The translations under genes were made by a program, and so were the position numbers. Below, one piece after another: positions 18,037-26,672 of a stretch of DNA of 64,000 bases. Below the pieces are notes generated by a model. The model saw only the letters and a list, made by a program, of their open reading frames with translations. It did not search any database and was not told the origin of the DNA. The number at the start of each line of letters is the position of its first letter. The first letter of the stretch is position 1. Source of the stretch: Planctomycetota bacterium (GTDB taxonomy: Bacteria > Planctomycetota > Phycisphaerae > Phycisphaerales > SM1A02); contig VGYQ01000001.1 of NCBI GenBank assembly GCA_016872915.1, forward strand, positions 1 through 64,000. Direction: 5' to 3'.

Positions 18037-18498
18037 TTGGTCGTACGAGACGAACATGGCGTTTGGACGGTGCTGCGCGAGACCATCGGCGTGCAAGCAG
18101 AGGAGGTGTTTGCTGCCCTGACAACAGAGGCAGGCCTGACCCGCTGGTTTCCGGTTGCAGCTCGGATCGATCTTCGCGCGGGGGGCTCCATCGTTCTCGG
18201 GTGGGATCGAAAGTTCCGACGCACGCTCACGATCGGAATCACCGCCTTCGATGCAGGTGGCAGCGTCACATGGGCGTGGCCCGCCCGCAGTGGCGACTCC
18301 ACCATTCCGATCGAGTGGACGGTCAAACCCTCCGTGGAGGAGGGTGCGGAAGTGATCCTGCGCATGGGCCCCATCGCCCCCGAGCCTGACCTGCTGATTT
18401 CGATGGCCGAGGACGGAGAGAGTTGGCGCTGGTATCTGTGCAATCTGCGGACCGTGCTCGAGTCGAGAAACGACATGCGGACCGTTCGGCCGCTTTAG
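18037..18498 (+). CDS. SRPBCC/AHSA1-type protein
   Basis: A 153-residue cytoplasmic protein of the START/Bet v 1-like SRPBCC fold, close to the AHSA1 (activator of Hsp90 ATPase homologue) group that bacteria often use for small hydrophobic ligands. Support comes from VWTVLRETIGVQAEEVFAAL (residues 8-27) and TTEAGLTRWFP, in which an entry helix is followed by the W-F-P turn, then alternating beta strands and a C-terminal helix ending SWRWYLCNLRTVLES. The start is TTG with a strong AGGAGG upstream. Its TAG overlaps the TAA of the convergent pgpA. Ligand unknown. Confidence 0.78.
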   Translation: MVVRDEHGVWTVLRETIGVQAEEVFAALTTEAGLTRWFPVAARIDLRAGGSIVLGWDRKFRRTLTIGITAFDAGGSVTWAWPARSGDSTIPIEWTVKPSVEEGAEVILRMGPIAPEPDLLISMAEDGESWRWYLCNLRTVLESRNDMRTVRPL

Positions 18499-19055
18499 AC
18501 CGTCGCGGGGAAGAGACGCAGCGCCACGGCACATGCAATGATCGTTGGTGGCCACGCCCACGCGCCAGCTGCAAGATCATCCAACACAATTCCCCATCCC
18601 CCGCGTTGACTCTGCACGTCGCGCACAAAGCCCGGTTTCCACACATCAAACAGACGAAAGAAGAAGAAGCCAACCGCAGCGATCAGCGCTGCGCGTGAGA
18701 GTGATCCATCGTTGGCGCTCAACACCAACCACCACGGCACCGCGAGAAGGGTGAGTGCGCACCCAGCTGTCTCGTCGAGCACCACCGATGATGGATCTTT
18801 CCCACCGAAAGACGTCTCGGCGGCGTCGCCATAACGGATGCACCCCACCGTGGAGAGCACGGCGATCAGCGCGAGCAGCGCTGACACGCTCCACCACGGA
18901 AGCCCCATCCAGACGCACGCCAGGATCAGTGCGGGCGGTGGAAGGGATCCCCACGATCCGGACGCGGGACGCAGAAGCCCGAGTCCGCATGACGTCACGA
19001 CGGCTGTTCGCCACAGACCAAGATCTGCCGACGGCATGCGTGAACCGCTGGTCAT
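18495..19055 (-). CDS. pgpA: phosphatidylglycerophosphatase A
   Basis: A 186-residue membrane enzyme that removes the phosphate of phosphatidylglycerophosphate to give phosphatidylglycerol. Family motifs seen: GLGLLRPASGSWGSL (the GxGxxPxAPGTxGSL region), DPSSVVLDETAG (DPxxIVxDExxG), FFFFRLFDVWKP (FRxFDxxKP) and GGWGIVLDDLAAGAWA (GxxGIxxDDxxAG). The ATG at 19053-19055 overlaps the stop of pgsA as TGATG, so the two enzymes of consecutive steps are translationally coupled. Two to three membrane helices are visible. The call is secure from motifs and context. Confidence 0.93.
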   Translation of the reverse strand: MTSGSRMPSADLGLWRTAVVTSCGLGLLRPASGSWGSLPPPALILACVWMGLPWWSVSALLALIAVLSTVGCIRYGDAAETSFGGKDPSSVVLDETAGCALTLLAVPWWLVLSANDGSLSRAALIAAVGFFFFRLFDVWKPGFVRDVQSQRGGWGIVLDDLAAGAWAWPPTIIACAVALRLFPATV

Positions 19056-19681
19056 CACGACTTCCTTGCACCCTGTTGGCGGAGCAGCGCCGATGCGCGG
19101 AGGAGGTACGGGAGCGCACTGAAGGCGGTCACCACGACCATGCACCCAACGATGGCATCGGTCCACCACACGAAGTTGACACTTTGGCGAAGGTTTGGAA
19201 TCGCCGCGGCACCGAGGCAGAACGGCACCGTGACGCACTGCACAAACATTTTGAACTTCCCGAAGCGGTCGGCCGGGAATGTGATCCCCTGCCCTTCGAA
19301 TACTGCGCGCACGCTTGTCACAAGCAGTTCGCGCGTCAGGACAAGGATCACAATCCATGGAACGATGCGGCTCGCGGGGGCCAGCGGCGCGGCGCACAGC
19401 AAGACCAGTCCCCCGATCACCAGCACCTTGTCCACGACGGGGTCCAGTATCCGCCCAAAGGACGTGACGACATGCCAACGCCGCGCCAGATAGCCGTCCA
19501 AGATGTCGCTCAGGGCAGCAACGATAAAGATCCAAATCGCGCTCCAAGCGCGGGATGGATCCGCGGTATCGGCTGTGTCGAGGCTTCCCGCAACCCAGAA
19601 GAACGCCAGCGCCAGCCCAAGCCGCGCCACCGTAATGGCATTCGGCAAAGTTCGGCGCAGTTGGGACATGCCGCCCGCCAT
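19055..19681 (-). CDS. pgsA: CDP-diacylglycerol-glycerol-3-phosphate 3-phosphatidyltransferase
   Basis: A 208-residue integral membrane enzyme that joins CDP-diacylglycerol and glycerol-3-phosphate to make phosphatidylglycerophosphate. The CDP-alcohol phosphotransferase motif D-x2-D-G-x2-A-R-x8-G-x3-D-x3-D is complete (DILDGYLAR ... GRILDPVVD, about residues 59-83). LPNAITVARLGLA near the N-terminus and LTRELLVTSVRAV are typical of PgsA. Start may be the ATG at 19681 or the ATG at 19669 (MSQLRR). It is first in the two-gene operon with pgpA and divergent from nuoJ; no clear promoter is seen on this strand. Confidence 0.93.
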   Translation of the reverse strand: MAGGMSQLRRTLPNAITVARLGLALAFFWVAGSLDTADTADPSRAWSAIWIFIVAALSDILDGYLARRWHVVTSFGRILDPVVDKVLVIGGLVLLCAAPLAPASRIVPWIVILVLTRELLVTSVRAVFEGQGITFPADRFGKFKMFVQCVTVPFCLGAAAIPNLRQSVNFVWWTDAIVGCMVVVTAFSALPYLLRASALLRQQGARKS

Positions 19682-19698
19682 AGTAGCCCGCGGCTTCG

Positions 19699-19727
19699 TT
19701 GCAGGTTCCGTCGATCGGCCCTATCTT
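19699..19727 (+). promoter_or_regulatory. sigma70-type promoter candidate for nuoJKLMN
   Basis: TTGCAG (19699-19704) and TATCTT (19722-19727) are separated by exactly 17 bases in the pgsA-nuoJ divergent gap. Transcription from about 19734 leaves a leader of about 60 bases before the nuoJ ATG at 19793 and almost none before an in-frame ATG at 19742. Confidence 0.5.
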
Positions 19728-19792
19728 TCCGCGCCACGCACATGGATGTGCGCGACCGCACGTCAGTCACTCGAGCGAGCAGTTTTTCCCCA

Positions 19793-20776
19793 ATGGTCCC
19801 GACGATTTTCTATGCCGCCTGTGCTGCTGCCGCAGTCGCGCTGCTGATGCTGCTTTTGCCGGCGGCGAAGAGGGTGCGCACGGCAGGCACGCTCCTGGGG
19901 CTCGCATCCATTGCGTGGATCTTGGTGACCATCGTCCGCGCGATTCCCGTTCCAGAAAGTGGGCTCGGCAACGTGGGCATGACCGTGCTGTGTGCATTCA
20001 TCTCTGTGGCCGCCGCCGTGCGCGTGATCACGCATCACCGCCCCGTCTACAGCGCGCTTTATTTCGTGCTTGTGGTGATCAGTGGCGCGGCGCTGTATGT
20101 GCTGCTCAGCGCAGAGTTCGTTGCTTTCTCATTGGTCATCGTGTACGCGGGCGCGATTTTGATCACCTATCTCTTTGTGCTCATGCTCGCCCAGCAATCG
20201 CCGACCGATACGGGTGGCGCCGATGCTGTGGAGTACGACCGCGTTGCTCGGGAACCCGCCGCCGCCGTGATGTGCGGATTCGTCTTGCTGGCGGTGCTTG
20301 GCTCCGTGATCTTTGCACCGCCTCGCAGCAGCGCAGACGCTGCAGCGGATCAGGTCGCTGCCGTCGAACGTGCGTGGGCAGACCTCGGTCGGATGCCAGA
20401 CGCACTGCTGGAGCGCGCGCGGCGCACGGATCCTCAGGTTCGTGCGGTTGTGCCGCGATCAAATGGTGCATGGATCGAGACGCAGCGCAACTTCTCCGCG
20501 GTTGTATCCGTCCAGCGCGGCGATGCTGATGCCGCGACCGATCTTGTGCTTCCTCCGAGTTTGCTGCCTGACAACACATCGCGTGTCGGCATGTCGCTTG
20601 TCACTCGCTTTCCCGTGAGCCTCGAATTGGCTGGAGTGATTCTGCTCATGGCGATGCTCGGTGCAGTCGTCCTTGCGCGGAGGCAGACTGAGTTGGCGGA
20701 CGACGAGCGCCGTGCACTCGCGGGTCTTGACCGCTTGGCCGGTAGCGAAGCATCGCCTGCAAGGAGCCGCGGATGA
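19793..20776 (+). CDS. nuoJ: NADH-quinone oxidoreductase subunit J
   Basis: A 327-residue membrane subunit of respiratory complex I. It contributes the helices with the pi-bulge next to the antiporter subunits. Seen: about five helices, with the conserved AALYVLLSAEFVAFSLVIVY and VYAGAILITYLFVLMLAQQ (about residues 97-128). A long loop of about 80 residues separates helix 4 and helix 5, making it longer than E. coli NuoJ (184). The ATG at 19793 gives a normal N-terminal helix; an in-frame ATG at 19742 would add 17 residues. Its TGA overlaps the nuoK ATG. Only J to N are here, so A to I must be elsewhere. Confidence 0.92.
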   Translation: MVPTIFYAACAAAAVALLMLLLPAAKRVRTAGTLLGLASIAWILVTIVRAIPVPESGLGNVGMTVLCAFISVAAAVRVITHHRPVYSALYFVLVVISGAALYVLLSAEFVAFSLVIVYAGAILITYLFVLMLAQQSPTDTGGADAVEYDRVAREPAAAVMCGFVLLAVLGSVIFAPPRSSADAAADQVAAVERAWADLGRMPDALLERARRTDPQVRAVVPRSNGAWIETQRNFSAVVSVQRGDADAATDLVLPPSLLPDNTSRVGMSLVTRFPVSLELAGVILLMAMLGAVVLARRQTELADDERRALAGLDRLAGSEASPARSRG

Positions 20777-21153
20777 ATGCCTTTCCAGCCCACGCCCTGG
20801 CGTCGACTGCGCTCGAAGGAATCGGGCAGGCCTTCGCGGCAGCCTCCGGTGCACAACTCTCCCTCTCCTTGGCGATCAGTGCACTGCTGTTCGTGATCGG
20901 ATTGGTGGGATTCATGGTGCGCCGCAACATGATCATCATGTTCCTCTGCACGGAATTGATGTTTCAGGGAGCTGCCCTTGCGATGATCACCTTCGCCCGA
21001 ATGCATATGGATGTGTCGGGACAGGTCTTTGTGATCTTCATCTTGACGGTCGCCGCAGCGGAGGCGGCGCTCGCGCTTGGACTGGTCGTTCTCCTGCACC
21101 GACGTCGCGAAACGCTGAGCGCCGAGGTGTGGTCTGACTTGGGTGAAGCATGA
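20773..21153 (+). CDS. nuoK: NADH-quinone oxidoreductase subunit K
   Basis: A 126-residue complex I membrane subunit with three helices. It carries the family motif RRNMIIMFLCTELMFQGAAL with the buried glutamate of helix 2, and a second glutamate in TVAAAEAALALGLVVLL of helix 3, both part of the proton-transfer axis. The N-terminal leader of about 25 residues is longer than usual (E. coli NuoK has 100). The ATGA overlap with nuoJ and another with nuoL point to coupled synthesis. Confidence 0.94.
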   Translation: MNAFPAHALASTALEGIGQAFAAASGAQLSLSLAISALLFVIGLVGFMVRRNMIIMFLCTELMFQGAALAMITFARMHMDVSGQVFVIFILTVAAAEAALALGLVVLLHRRRETLSAEVWSDLGEA

Positions 21154-23312
21154 TCACGGACTTTCCCATCCCTCAGGCCGTTGTTGCACCCGAGCTGGCG
21201 TGGGTCGGTCTGGCGCTCCTCCTCCCACTCATCTCAGCAGTCCTGTGCGTGGTTTGTGCCGCTGCGCGCCTGCCGGGAAAGCTGCCGGCTGTCTTCACGG
21301 TGCTCGCACTTGCGGCATCCTTCGTGGTCGTGCTGCGTGCCTACAACGCGTACAGCGGTCCGGTGCAGGTGCCGATCTTCGAGTGGATGTCTTTCGCATG
21401 GGGCGATGGACGCTTCCAGCAGTTCACGGCGCCATGTGCCCTCTACATTGACTCACTGACGCTCTTCTGGATGCTGTTTGTCACCGGACTCGGCACGCTG
21501 ATCGCGCTCTATGCCAGCGAGTACATGGAGACAGAGAAGGGTGCGGGCTATGCCCGTTTCTTCTTCGGCATCAGCATCTTCCTGTTTGCGATGAGTTCAC
21601 TCGTGATGGGTGACAACCTCGTGATGCTCTACCTCGGATGGGAAGGTGTCGGGCTTGCGAGCTACCTGCTGATCGGCTTCGACTACCAGCGCCCTGCTGC
21701 CGTCGCTGCGGCAAAGAAGGCGTTCATCATGAACCGTATCGGAGATCTTGGGCTTGCCCTTGGGATCTTCATGCTGTGGGCCAACTACGGCACGCTGCAG
21801 TACTCGCAGCTCTTCCAAGCCATGAATGCAGGCGGACAGACGGTCGTGGACTGGGATGTCTCGCTGATTCCATTCCTCCTGATGCTTGGTGCATTCGGGA
21901 AGAGTGCTCAGTTCCCGCTTTTCACATGGTTGCCCGATGCGATGGAGGGTCCGACACCTGTCTCGGCACTCATTCACGCGGCCACGATGGTGACGGCGGG
22001 CGTGTTCCTCATCGCTCGCATGTACCCGTTCTTTGCACTGCATCCGGAAGCGCTGGCAACGGTGGCATGGATTGGTGGTGGCACCGCGCTGTTGGCCGCC
22101 ACGATCGGTATGGCCCAGTATGACATCAAGCGTGTCTTTGCCTACTCGACTATCTCGCAGCTCGGCTACATGTTCCTTGGGCTGGGGGTCGGCACCACCT
22201 ACGGCGCCTGCTATCACACCTTCACGCATGCATTCTTCAAGGCGCTGCTCTTCCTGACGGCAGGCGCCATCATGCATGGCTTCGCCGGGCAACTCGATCT
22301 TCGCAAACTCAGCGGGCTGCGCCACATTCCAGGCTGGCGGCTTGTGTCTTGGACGATGTTCATTGGCTGCCTGTGGCTTGCGGCATTCCCCTACACGGCG
22401 GCATTCTTCTCGAAAGACGCGATTCTCTTGAAAGCTCTGACAAGCGCACGCTGGGACTTCGTGTTCCTCGGATGGCTCGGGCTGTTCACTGCCGCATTGA
22501 CCGCTTACTACACCTTCCGCGTGTGGTTCCGTGTGTGCTGCGGTCCTGTGCATTTCGAGCCGGCGGCGGATGGGCATCACGGCGATGCGTCGCACGATGC
22601 ACATGGTCATGGGAGCACGCACCCAGCACAGGGAGCGCATGCGGTGGATCATGGTTTCCACCCACATGCACCCAAATGGGCCATCTCGACCGTGCTGGCG
22701 CTGCTTGCCATCGGTACGGTTGCGGCAGGATTCCCTGCATACAACGAAGCGTTCGCACACGGCTCCAATTGGGCGCAAAGGATGATCGCCGGGTCGAGCG
22801 CTGCAGCTGGCGCTCAGCCCGAGGAACATGCGGCTGAGTCGGCCGCTGGCGAGACCGATCACCACGCGGGGCACAGCACTGTTCTGGGTATGGAAGCCCA
22901 CACTGGGTTGCTCGTGGTGGGCGCCACTGCTTCCATCGGCGGCATTTTGATCGCCGCCTATTTGCATCTTCTTTCCCGCGCGTCAGCCGATGCCCTGCGC
23001 CGTGCGCTCATGGGCAACTGGGTGACCCGTTGGCTGCCAATCTGCATGGAACGCAAGTGGTTCGTCGATGAGATCTACCACGGCTTGTTCCGGTTACCCC
23101 TGTGGCTCGGATCTCAAGTGCTGCATTTCGGCGATAAGCACTTTCTCGATGGCTTGCTTGTGGATGGAATCGCCCGTGTTCCAATCGCAGCCGGAAAGCT
23201 GTTTCGGCCGCTCTACGGCGGGGCGTTGCAGGGCTATGCCGTGTCCATGGTGGCTGGAGTCGCATTGGTGCTTGCCTGGATGATGTGGGTCTGGCTGCGA
23301 GGATTCGAGTGA
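21150..23312 (+). CDS. nuoL: NADH-quinone oxidoreductase subunit L
   Basis: A 720-residue antiporter-like subunit at the far end of the complex I membrane arm, thought to pump protons and to carry the long lateral helix. Typical motifs: YASEYMETEKGAGYARFFF, LGWEGVGLASYLLIGF, FGKSAQFPLFTWLPDAMEGP with the TM7/TM8 lysine region, PVSALIHAATMVTAG and IGMAQYDIKRVFAYSTISQ. The C-terminal half contains two histidine-rich loops (about residues 470-505 and 555-580), then helices and a terminal segment matching the lateral helix region. It is larger than E. coli NuoL (613). It overlaps nuoK by ATGA and is one base from nuoM. Confidence 0.96.
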   Translation: MITDFPIPQAVVAPELAWVGLALLLPLISAVLCVVCAAARLPGKLPAVFTVLALAASFVVVLRAYNAYSGPVQVPIFEWMSFAWGDGRFQQFTAPCALYIDSLTLFWMLFVTGLGTLIALYASEYMETEKGAGYARFFFGISIFLFAMSSLVMGDNLVMLYLGWEGVGLASYLLIGFDYQRPAAVAAAKKAFIMNRIGDLGLALGIFMLWANYGTLQYSQLFQAMNAGGQTVVDWDVSLIPFLLMLGAFGKSAQFPLFTWLPDAMEGPTPVSALIHAATMVTAGVFLIARMYPFFALHPEALATVAWIGGGTALLAATIGMAQYDIKRVFAYSTISQLGYMFLGLGVGTTYGACYHTFTHAFFKALLFLTAGAIMHGFAGQLDLRKLSGLRHIPGWRLVSWTMFIGCLWLAAFPYTAAFFSKDAILLKALTSARWDFVFLGWLGLFTAALTAYYTFRVWFRVCCGPVHFEPAADGHHGDASHDAHGHGSTHPAQGAHAVDHGFHPHAPKWAISTVLALLAIGTVAAGFPAYNEAFAHGSNWAQRMIAGSSAAAGAQPEEHAAESAAGETDHHAGHSTVLGMEAHTGLLVVGATASIGGILIAAYLHLLSRASADALRRALMGNWVTRWLPICMERKWFVDEIYHGLFRLPLWLGSQVLHFGDKHFLDGLLVDGIARVPIAAGKLFRPLYGGALQGYAVSMVAGVALVLAWMMWVWLRGFE

Positions 23313-23313
23313 T

Positions 23314-24957
23314 ATGTCGCTGATCTGGACAAGCATCCTCATGCCGGTGATCGGCGCAGGCCTTGTGGCGGTGGCTTCGCCGAGGCTCTCCAAATGGATT
23401 TCGCTGCTTGCCACCCTCGGCTCGCTCGCGGCACTCACGCTGTTTGCATTCGAATTCCCCGCATGGAACAACGGTCAGCATTTCCCGTTGGAAGCTGGAC
23501 CAGCCTGGCTCGATGCCGCGGGCATCCGCCTTTCCGTTGGCTTTGATACGGTGTCGCTTCTGCTCGCGCTGCTCACGGCGTTCTTGATGCCGCTGTGCAT
23601 CATCGGTTCGTATACCGCCATCACCGAGCGCGTCAAGGAGTACTACGGATGGTTCCTGTTGCTTGGTGCTTCCATCATCCTGGCCTTCGCGGCTCGGGAT
23701 GCGATTCTGTTCTACGTGGGCTACGAGTTCACGCTGGTGCCCATGACCATCCTGATTGCGGTGTACGGCGGCACGGAGCGGCGTGTCGCGGCGATCAAGA
23801 TGTTCCTCTACACATTCCTTGGTTCGATGTTCATGCTCGCAGCGATCATCTATGTCGCGTGGGAGCACCGCCTATCGAGTGGCGCGTGGACGTTTGACAT
23901 CGACGCACTGACGGCGACCGCGGTGCGCCTGCCGGCGAGCACACAATATTGGCTCTTTGCATCGTTGATGATTGGCTTCGCTGTGAAGGTGCCTCTCTTC
24001 CCCCTTCACACCTGGCTGCCGCTCGCGCACGATCAGGCGCCGACGGCCGGCTCCGTCATTCTTGCGTCCGCGATGCTGAAGCTTGGGACCTATGGCAACT
24101 ACCGCTTTGCGCTGCCCATGGCTCCCGCTGGCGGCACGGAATGGATGGTGGTCGTGGCAGTCCTTTCCATCATTGCAATCATCTATGCATCGCTCATCTG
24201 CTGGGTTCAGACCGATGCCAAGAAACTCATTGCGTACTCCTCCGTGGCACATCTCGGGCTGTGCATGCTTGGGTTGTTCGCACTCAACCCCCTTGGAGCC
24301 GAGGGCGCTGTTTTCTACATGGTGAACCATGGACTTTCGACGGGCGCGCTGTTCCTCTGCATCGGTATGTTCTATGAGCGCTACCACACGAAGGACACGG
24401 ATGTGCTTGGCGGTCTCGCGAAGAAGATGCCCGTCTGGGCGTGTTTCATGGTGCTCTTCACCTTGGCAAGCATTGGTCTGCCTGGTCTGAACGGTTTCAT
24501 CGGTGAGTTCCTTTGCCTGGGCGGCACATTCATCGCCGAGCATGATGGGCAGAGTGGATACCCGGGCGTCCTTGGACCGCGGTTTGCGGTCATCGCCGGG
24601 CTCGGTCTGATCTTCGCGGCGATGTATTTGCTGATCCTGCTGGGCAAGATCGTGTGGGGACCGCTGCGCGAACCGCATCACGATTCGGCGCATGACCATG
24701 CGGCGGTGCACACGTCCCTGCCGACCGATCTGAACGCACGCGAGATTCTGGTGCTCACGCCGCTGGCGGTCGCGTGCATCTGGCTGGGCGTTCAGCCGCA
24801 ACCGATGCTGAAGGCGATTGAGCCCTGCGCGACACGCATGCTTGCCCAGTACCCCGACGAGGTTCGTCGACTGAAGGGGCGCGAGGCCCAGATGGCATCC
24901 GATGCTGCGGACGAGACGAATCTTGTGCAACTGCCGCAGCAGGGAGAAGTGCACTGA
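23314..24957 (+). CDS. nuoM: NADH-quinone oxidoreductase subunit M
   Basis: A 547-residue antiporter-like complex I subunit. Motifs: YVGYEFTLVPMTILIAVYGG (helix 5 with the conserved glutamate), KVPLFPLHTWLPLAHDQAPT (with the key lysine), AGSVILASAMLKLGTYG and QTDAKKLIAYSSVAHLGLCM. A short His-rich loop (EPHHDSAHDHAAVH, about residue 452) sits near the C-terminus, where NuoL has similar loops. Fourteen helices are expected. The last base of its TGA is the first base of the nuoN ATG (TGATG). Confidence 0.96.
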   Translation: MSLIWTSILMPVIGAGLVAVASPRLSKWISLLATLGSLAALTLFAFEFPAWNNGQHFPLEAGPAWLDAAGIRLSVGFDTVSLLLALLTAFLMPLCIIGSYTAITERVKEYYGWFLLLGASIILAFAARDAILFYVGYEFTLVPMTILIAVYGGTERRVAAIKMFLYTFLGSMFMLAAIIYVAWEHRLSSGAWTFDIDALTATAVRLPASTQYWLFASLMIGFAVKVPLFPLHTWLPLAHDQAPTAGSVILASAMLKLGTYGNYRFALPMAPAGGTEWMVVVAVLSIIAIIYASLICWVQTDAKKLIAYSSVAHLGLCMLGLFALNPLGAEGAVFYMVNHGLSTGALFLCIGMFYERYHTKDTDVLGGLAKKMPVWACFMVLFTLASIGLPGLNGFIGEFLCLGGTFIAEHDGQSGYPGVLGPRFAVIAGLGLIFAAMYLLILLGKIVWGPLREPHHDSAHDHAAVHTSLPTDLNAREILVLTPLAVACIWLGVQPQPMLKAIEPCATRMLAQYPDEVRRLKGREAQMASDAADETNLVQLPQQGEVH

Positions 24958-26579
24958 TGGATGCCATTGGACCGCGGTTGATGCTGCTGACCCCAGAGAT
25001 TCTGCTCTTCGGTGCAGCCGTCGTCGCAGCAGTCTTGGGGCTGTCACGACGCCATTCCATTCGAGCGTTTCTGCCCATCTTCACCTGTCTTGCGCTGGTG
25101 GCATCGCTGGCGTTGATGCCCATCACGTGGACGGAGACGCGCGCCAATGAAGCGCAACTCATGCTGCCGATGCTCGGTGCATTCATGAAACCGCTGCTCG
25201 CGGCGATCGGGATCCTGCTTGTTTTGGTCTCCGCAGGGTCGGTTGATCGCGGATTTGAAGCGGCAGTGGCGCGTGGCCGCACCACCTTCGATCCCCAGCG
25301 CGTGGTCGCCGGCGAGTTTTATGCGTTCTTCCTGTTCAGTCTCATTGGCGCGATGCTTCTGTGCAGCGCGACGGATCTCATTTGGATCTTCCTCGCGGTG
25401 GAACTCGTCTCACTGCCCACCTACATCATGGTGGCTGTCGGCGGTTCATCGCGTCGGAGCGGCGAAGCGGCCATCAAGTATTTCTTCCTTGGGGCGCTCA
25501 GCACCGCAGTGTTTCTCTATGGCTTCGCCATGATCTATGGATCCACCGGATCTTTGGAACTCCAAGGGATTCGAACCGCTCTCGCGGCACAAGCGGCGGG
25601 CAGCGGCATCGATGCGATGGCGCTTGCTGGCCTGATCCTTGCCGTGCTGGGATTCTGCTTCAAGATCACCGCAGTGCCGATGCACTTCTATGCGCCGGAT
25701 GTGTACGAAGGCGCGCCGACGCATGTCACTGCATTCCTCGCGTTCGTACCGAAGGTCGCCGGCTTTGTGGTGCTCATTGTGCTGCTTGCATGCGTCGGGT
25801 GGACAGGGCATTCCCTTGTGGATGGTGATGGTGTTCGAGTGCCCTATGCGGGACTTCCGACGCCGCTGACGGCGGTGCTCTGGATGGTCGCAGTGTTGAC
25901 CATGACGCTCGGAAACATTGGTGCGCTTCTCCAGCGCTCCGTCAAGCGGCTGCTGGCCTACAGCTCGATCGCGCACTCCGGCTACCTCGTGATTGGCCTC
26001 CTGTCCGGCGGTGCCGCCGGTATCGAGGCGATCAGCTTTTACTTGCTTGCCTATGGCGTCATGACCACGGCGTCGTTCGCCGCCATTGTTGCTCTCGAAC
26101 GCCGCGGCGAGGAAATCAACGAGATCAATGATCTTGCGGGACTTCGCCACAGGCAACCGGTGATGGCTTGGATGCTTGCAATCTCGGGAGCATCCCTCGT
26201 CGGAATGCCCCCCTTCCTCGGCTTTTTCGGCAAGGTCTATCTGTTTGTTGCCGCCTTTGAAGCCGATCAGTTCGCGCTCGTCGTGATCGCCGTCCTCAAC
26301 AGTGCAGTGAGTGCGCTCTACTACTTGCGGCTTGCAACCGTTCCACTGGTGGCACCGCCTTCTGCGCGTTCAGAGGAAGTCCAACTTGTTCCAAGCCGCT
26401 GGCCTTGGGTGGCCGCGGTTGTCTGTGGCATCGGCACCGTGATCTTGCCTGGATTCCTGAACACGCTGGTGCGTTCGGCAGAAGTCACAACTGCGCCTGC
26501 CGCGAACACGACTGTGGAATCGCCTGCCGCCGACACATCGGCCGCTTCGCTATCATCAGCGGCTTCGGAGCGACCATAG
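24957..26579 (+). CDS. nuoN: NADH-quinone oxidoreductase subunit N
   Basis: A 540-residue antiporter-like complex I subunit. Motifs: AVELVSLPTYIMVAVGG, SGEAAIKYFFLGALSTAVFL, FKITAVPMHFYAPDVYEGAP (helix 7-8 region with the conserved lysine), LQRSVKRLLAYSSIAHSGYL and MPPFLGFFGKVYLF. The C-terminal 30 residues are low-complexity A/T/S. Its last ten bases, including the TAG at 26577-26579, lie within the 5' end of tRNA-Arg. It ends the nuoJKLMN run. Confidence 0.95.
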   Translation: MDAIGPRLMLLTPEILLFGAAVVAAVLGLSRRHSIRAFLPIFTCLALVASLALMPITWTETRANEAQLMLPMLGAFMKPLLAAIGILLVLVSAGSVDRGFEAAVARGRTTFDPQRVVAGEFYAFFLFSLIGAMLLCSATDLIWIFLAVELVSLPTYIMVAVGGSSRRSGEAAIKYFFLGALSTAVFLYGFAMIYGSTGSLELQGIRTALAAQAAGSGIDAMALAGLILAVLGFCFKITAVPMHFYAPDVYEGAPTHVTAFLAFVPKVAGFVVLIVLLACVGWTGHSLVDGDGVRVPYAGLPTPLTAVLWMVAVLTMTLGNIGALLQRSVKRLLAYSSIAHSGYLVIGLLSGGAAGIEAISFYLLAYGVMTTASFAAIVALERRGEEINEINDLAGLRHRQPVMAWMLAISGASLVGMPPFLGFFGKVYLFVAAFEADQFALVVIAVLNSAVSALYYLRLATVPLVAPPSARSEEVQLVPSRWPWVAAVVCGIGTVILPGFLNTLVRSAEVTTAPAANTTVESPAADTSAASLSSAASERP

Positions 26580-26643
26580 CTCAATTGGATAGAGCACGAG
26601 CCTACGAAGCTCGGGGTTGCAGGTTCGAGTCCTGCTGGTCGCG
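26570..26643 (+). tRNA. tRNA-Arg (anticodon ACG)
   Basis: The acceptor GCGACCA (26570-26576) pairs with TGGTCGC (26636-26642). D stem GCTC/GAGC, anticodon stem CGAGC/GCTCG around CTACGAA, and T stem GCAGG/CCTGC around TTCGAGT are all intact. The anticodon ACG at 26604-26606 reads CGN arginine codons after A-to-I editing. Discriminator G26643, no encoded CCA. The 5' end overlaps the last ten bases of nuoN, so bases 8-10 of the tRNA are the nuoN stop codon. Confidence 0.95.
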
Positions 26644-26660
26644 TTTCCCCCACGCGCATC

Positions 26661-26665
26661 GGAGG
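26661..26665 (+). promoter_or_regulatory. ribosome binding site for the polX GTG start
   Basis: GGAGG seven bases before GTG 26673. It supports the GTG start, 29 bases after the tRNA-Arg gene, and suggests that polX is read from a transcript that also carries the tRNA. Confidence 0.6.
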
Positions 26666-26672
26666 CAGTACG

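Noticed and set aside
18755..19792. 346-codon upstream extension of the nuoJ frame
   Set aside because: It lies antisense over pgsA and pgpA, both of which have full motif support. NuoJ homology begins at 19793.
21597..22967. 456-residue minus-strand frame
   Set aside because: Antisense shadow of nuoL with low-complexity R/E/H composition and no family motif. The same applies to 23872-25047 over nuoM and nuoN.
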